Part shown: positions 60,901 through 64,000 of the stretch, piece by piece
Numbering within the stretch: the first letter of the stretch is position 1
Layout of the letters: the number at the start of each line of letters is the position of its first letter
Source of the DNA: Theocolax elegans
Lineage: Eukaryota > Arthropoda > Insecta > Hymenoptera > Cerocephalidae
Reading direction: 5' to 3'
DNA length: 64,000 bases
Assembly (NCBI GenBank): GCA_026168455.1
Contig: CM047429.1
Location: 53,327,027-53,391,026 of the forward strand
The notes under the pieces: generated by a model
What the model saw: only the letters and a program-made list of their open reading frames with translations
Databases searched by the model: none
What the model was told of the DNA's origin: nothing
Position numbers and translations under genes: made by a program

Positions 60901-61222
60901 AGAGAGGAAAGCGAAAAAGAAAAGCTAAGCTTGCGCGTACGCAAGTCTTTGACGTTGTTATAATGCAAGAACGGGTCGGTCGTGCACAACGTTCAGCAAG
61001 TAAGACGGAAGGATGAACTCTCGTCTACGACGACGACTCTCTGGCGGTCCGCCAAATATTTACGCGCGCGCTCGAGTTTAGAAAGTGAGCGCGTCTCGTG
61101 TCTCGTCCACGCGCGCGCGCGCGCGCGCGAGCAAGACGAACTTGGATTACCTCGTGCAACTGGACGAGCTGGAGTCGCAATAAAACGCGCCCCCGCCGTG
61201 GTTCACATTCCGCACGGACCAA
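60901..61222 (+). other. candidate alternative promoter and 5'-UTR exon
   Basis: CpG-rich DNA follows a purine/GA-rich stretch (60885-60910). An initiator-like 'gttcagcaag' near 60991 could mark the transcript start. A good donor, CCAA|GTAAGC, ends the putative exon at 61222. The sequence includes an alternating CG run (61110-61129). The 182-bp intron that would follow is intensely pyrimidine-rich toward its 3' end. Start site and strand are inferred. Confidence 0.3.
61110..61129. repeat. alternating (CG)n tract
   Basis: About ten uninterrupted GC/CG dinucleotides, seen directly. Such tracts favour Z-DNA and are rare in AT-rich insect DNA. Confidence 0.85.
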
Positions 61223-61404
61223 GTAAGCACCTAGGAATCTCTCGGAAATCGTCGTCGACACTCGAAATGACCTTTGACGTGACTTGCTCCTTTCCCTTTC
61301 TCGATTTTACCACTCGACTCCTGACGTTCCTTCCATTCTTTTATTTTCCTTTCTTTCTTTCGGTCTCGTTCCCTTTCCTTTACTCTCCTTTCGAGAGCAA
61401 CTAG

Positions 61405-61509
61405 AAATGCAGAAAGTCGCGGCACCGACGAGCACCACGGCACCCATTGAAACACCGAACGACCGAGGCAGAATGACGAGACCAGACTCATCCGTCGTCT
61501 CTCGGTCCG
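61405..61509 (+). CDS. candidate alternative first coding exon
   Basis: The acceptor 'gcaactag' (AG at 61403-61404), after about 100 bases of pyrimidine-rich intron, and the donor CCG|GTATGT (61510) bound a 105-bp exon. An ATG at 61407 opens 34 codons plus one base. The peptide begins MQKVAAPTSTTAP and is rich in Thr, Pro and Ser, with no domain. The exit phase (one base) equals that of the CELF exon at 53655, so it could splice to the same downstream RRM2 exon and give an isoform lacking RRM1. That is inference: it could instead start a different plus-strand gene or be fortuitous. Confidence 0.35.
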
Positions 61510-64000
61510 GTATGTACACGATCTCTGGACAATATTTTCGAGCGACTCGTCGCACGCGCGCGTTTATACGCTACTCTTGGGATTTCAAAGGCACTGTCCT
61601 ACGTTTATTCCCATCTTTCCTGTCTTTGTGTCCAGACGAAATGTCAGAAATTCATCTAACTTTTTTCTTTTTCATCGTGGTACCTATATCATTTTATTTT
61701 GTCAGTGGATATTTCACGGTTGAGCTCCCTCTTTTATTTTACTCTCGTTTGGGAAAACTTGTCTCTCCGAAAATAATATTGTCATCAATTGTCAAATTAC
61801 AATAAGTAGCGTACATTTATAATATTATAAATGTAATGTAAACATTCAGTTATGATATTTAAATTTATTATCAATTGTACAATCGGAGAGGTAGACACTT
61901 GAAAGATATTCTACAAAGGTGCACCGCTTTACTTTTTCTAAGCTGTAAAAATAAAACAACGCTCAAATTTTTGTCATTAGCGTATCCTACACATTTCAGA
62001 TACGTTTACGACAAGAGATCTCGCTACTCGTACCAAAATATCCTATTCTATAAAAGAAAAGAGACTCAAATGACACTCGGGGTAACGTGACATTTCATCA
62101 ATAACTCTCAACTAATACTATTTATGTCTTGAACGTTAGAAGGAAAGCTCAATATTCCAATATTGATAGTTCTAGATAAATGGCGAAAATAGCACTAAAG
62201 TGATTGTCGATTTTAAAATGATAGCTGAATGATTTAATACGTCTAAGTAATTAGTGTTATTAAATCAGAATAATAAAGGATTATCTTTAACTAGCATGCA
62301 TGAGAAAATAAATACATAACATAAAAACTGTCAAAATTGAAGCATATCTTTACAACGTTATAGATTAACTTTGGCCAACGCCAAGCTATCCCTCTTATCC
62401 TGTCTATATCGAATTAAGAGTATGTAAATGATTTAAAAGGTATATATATATTTCGGGCTATTATACCGTCCGATTGGTCATAATCCGCTGTCGGATGCGT
62501 AACACATGATGTAACCAGCATAGATACTTATACCAAAAAAAGTTTGGGGCTCGGCGAGTACGTCAGATATACGAGTGGAGATTTCTCGAGTCGAATGATC
62601 AGCGTGCCCCGTCTATATATCGAAGAGGCGCGCATCGAGGAATCCAAAGCAGGAAGAGTTTGCCCGAAGACCGAACACTCGCGCGCGCACGCGGACGATA
62701 ACAGTTGGTCCAATGATATAAATAACATATGGCAGGGTATAAATAATGCAAGCCACAAATATCCATGAAACGCCGATGCCAGCGATGACCCCGCTGTCTT
62801 TTCCGATCCTCGATCTCGTCTCTTCTCGTCGTAGGTATACACATCCTCTCTCGAGTGTACGTATAGACACACCTATATCTTCCTTCTTTTCCTCTGCTCG
62901 AGCATGATGCGGCTCTATACAGTCGAATCCTCCGTCCCTCCTTCCCTCCTTCCATCCCGGCCCCTTCACTCTTTATCCGCTTCGCTCTCTCAACACTCTT
63001 CGTTTGTTATACGGGTCTCGCAATAATGCATGCATTGCTCTTTTTCTCACCTTCCGCTTATATCTAGTGCTTCGTTGTGCACCGTGTTGGGTGCAGCTAT
63101 CACTATACCACCTTCGACCGGCTTTCATTGGCTCACACGCGAATTTACACTCCGTGAGTTTTCGAGGATCGATCTTCTGTTGAAATGGGTACCGGTTCCG
63201 GGTATAGCGCGTTACATTAAATAATCCATCCCCCTCAATTTTCCTCTCTTCCATTTTACTCTCAAATATCCTCAAAGTTCTTTTCGTTAACGATGAATGT
63301 GTGTTTAATATTGTTTTACGCGTACAATATACACGGCGTATCTACAAAGGAACGTTCGCCGAGACTCTAGAAAATTGATTCGCCTGCCACCTTCAGAAAA
63401 GTTGTGAAAAATACAGTTAAAGTCAGTAAAGTGCGCAGTGACAAAGTAAATCGATTTATATGCATTGCAAGTAGTAACGGAATTTCTTATCAGACACACT
63501 TAAATGCGTACTGCGCGTGTTATTCTGTTACATTTCACGGGTTCCAAGTTTTCTTGAAACATAAAGGAACACGAGAAAACTTCTTTTAAATGTACTTTTC
63601 TTATTTTATTTACACGTACACTACCTCTTAAACTCTAAATTATGTTTTATTGTACTATTTCAATCTTACTCGATAAATACTGATGTCTATTAACGAAGAT
63701 TAATTCGAGTTGTGTCAATCTATGCGTAAAAAAAACATTATATTAAATTCTCACTCCAGACATTTGCATAATAACTCGATTGCTTCAGGTATACTTGCTG
63801 AGATTTTCGTTATAAGCAAAGAATTTTCAATCTAAATTTCACCATTATCGATTCTATTTTATTTTCTATTCTATTTTGGTATACATACGTATATACCTAC
63901 GTACAACAAACATTATATTATAAACGTTGTTATGTTAAGAATAATTATAGAATTTAAACATTGAATTGAATTAAGTAGTTGCAACTAATATAATTTATGC
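61510..64000. other. non-coding DNA to window end
   Basis: AT-rich except for a GC-richer, CpG-bearing island at about 62540-63200, where frames on both strands stay open by chance (up to 118 codons on minus) without family resemblance. A pyrimidine-rich stretch near 63030-63066 ending 'atatctag' could be an acceptor, but no convincing exon follows. No RRM2 exon was seen. Confidence 0.45.

Noticed and set aside
61284..61805. 173-codon plus-strand open frame taken as a single gene
   Set aside because: Its first 40 codons are the pyrimidine tract of a probable intron and it reads through a good donor at 61510. Only the inner 61405-61509 part is kept, as a candidate exon.
62528..62969. Three overlapping minus-strand frames of 114-118 codons
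   Set aside because: Mutually overlapping in different frames inside a GC-richer island, with no domain. Low stop density explains them.

Overview
This window is eukaryotic nuclear DNA, most likely from a hymenopteran insect such as an ant or bee. It is strongly AT-rich, with scattered GC- and CpG-richer islands, many (GA)n/(CT)n and (TA)n microsatellites, introns of tens of kilobases, and an insect-type Ty3/gypsy retrotransposon. The order-level assignment is inferred from composition and style, not proven.

The only host gene recognised with confidence is a CELF1/2-type RNA-binding protein gene of the bruno family, on the plus strand. Two short exons are visible, 28280-28362 (83 bp) and 53607-53655 (49 bp). 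Together they encode the second half of the first RNA-recognition motif (RRM1) and the start of the linker to RRM2. They are separated by a 25.2-kb intron. The exon for the first half of RRM1 and the RRM2 exons were not found and must lie outside the window, so nearly everything here is intron of this gene or its 5' flank. Weaker exon candidates with good splice signals lie at 19651-19694, at 46171-46245 (75 bp, frame-preserving), and at about 60995-61509 (a possible alternative first exon pair).

Inside the 25-kb intron, in the same orientation as the gene, sits a complete Ty3/gypsy LTR retrotransposon (31708-36670). Its two 339-bp LTRs appear identical on reading. It has an intact gag ORF, an intact pol ORF (protease, reverse transcriptase, RNase H, integrase with a DD35E triad), a polypurine tract, no env, and a textbook A_AAA_AAC slippery heptamer immediately before the gag stop. 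It looks young and possibly still competent.

The rest is repeat structure and unexplained non-coding DNA. Main items: a near-perfect 1.13-kb tandem duplication (22128-24390); a diverged tandem/inverted repeat cluster carrying two CTCF-like motifs (13175-14040); a 285-bp imperfect palindrome (43563-43847); a MITE-like element (21709-21939); a 146-bp tandem duplication with an internal perfect hairpin (49105-49395); a tRNA-like relic (14749-14822); a G-quadruplex motif (45918-45939); and an alternating CG tract (61110-61129). GC-richer islands at roughly 10.9-12.8, 18.6-19.7, 22.7-23.0 (and its duplicate), 40.8-41.6, 44.8-46.3, 52.7-53.5, 58.3-58.7, 60.9-61.6 and 62.5-63.2 kb are the best candidates for enhancers, promoters or alternative exons. 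No rRNA gene, confident tRNA gene, CRISPR array or bacterial-type operon was seen.
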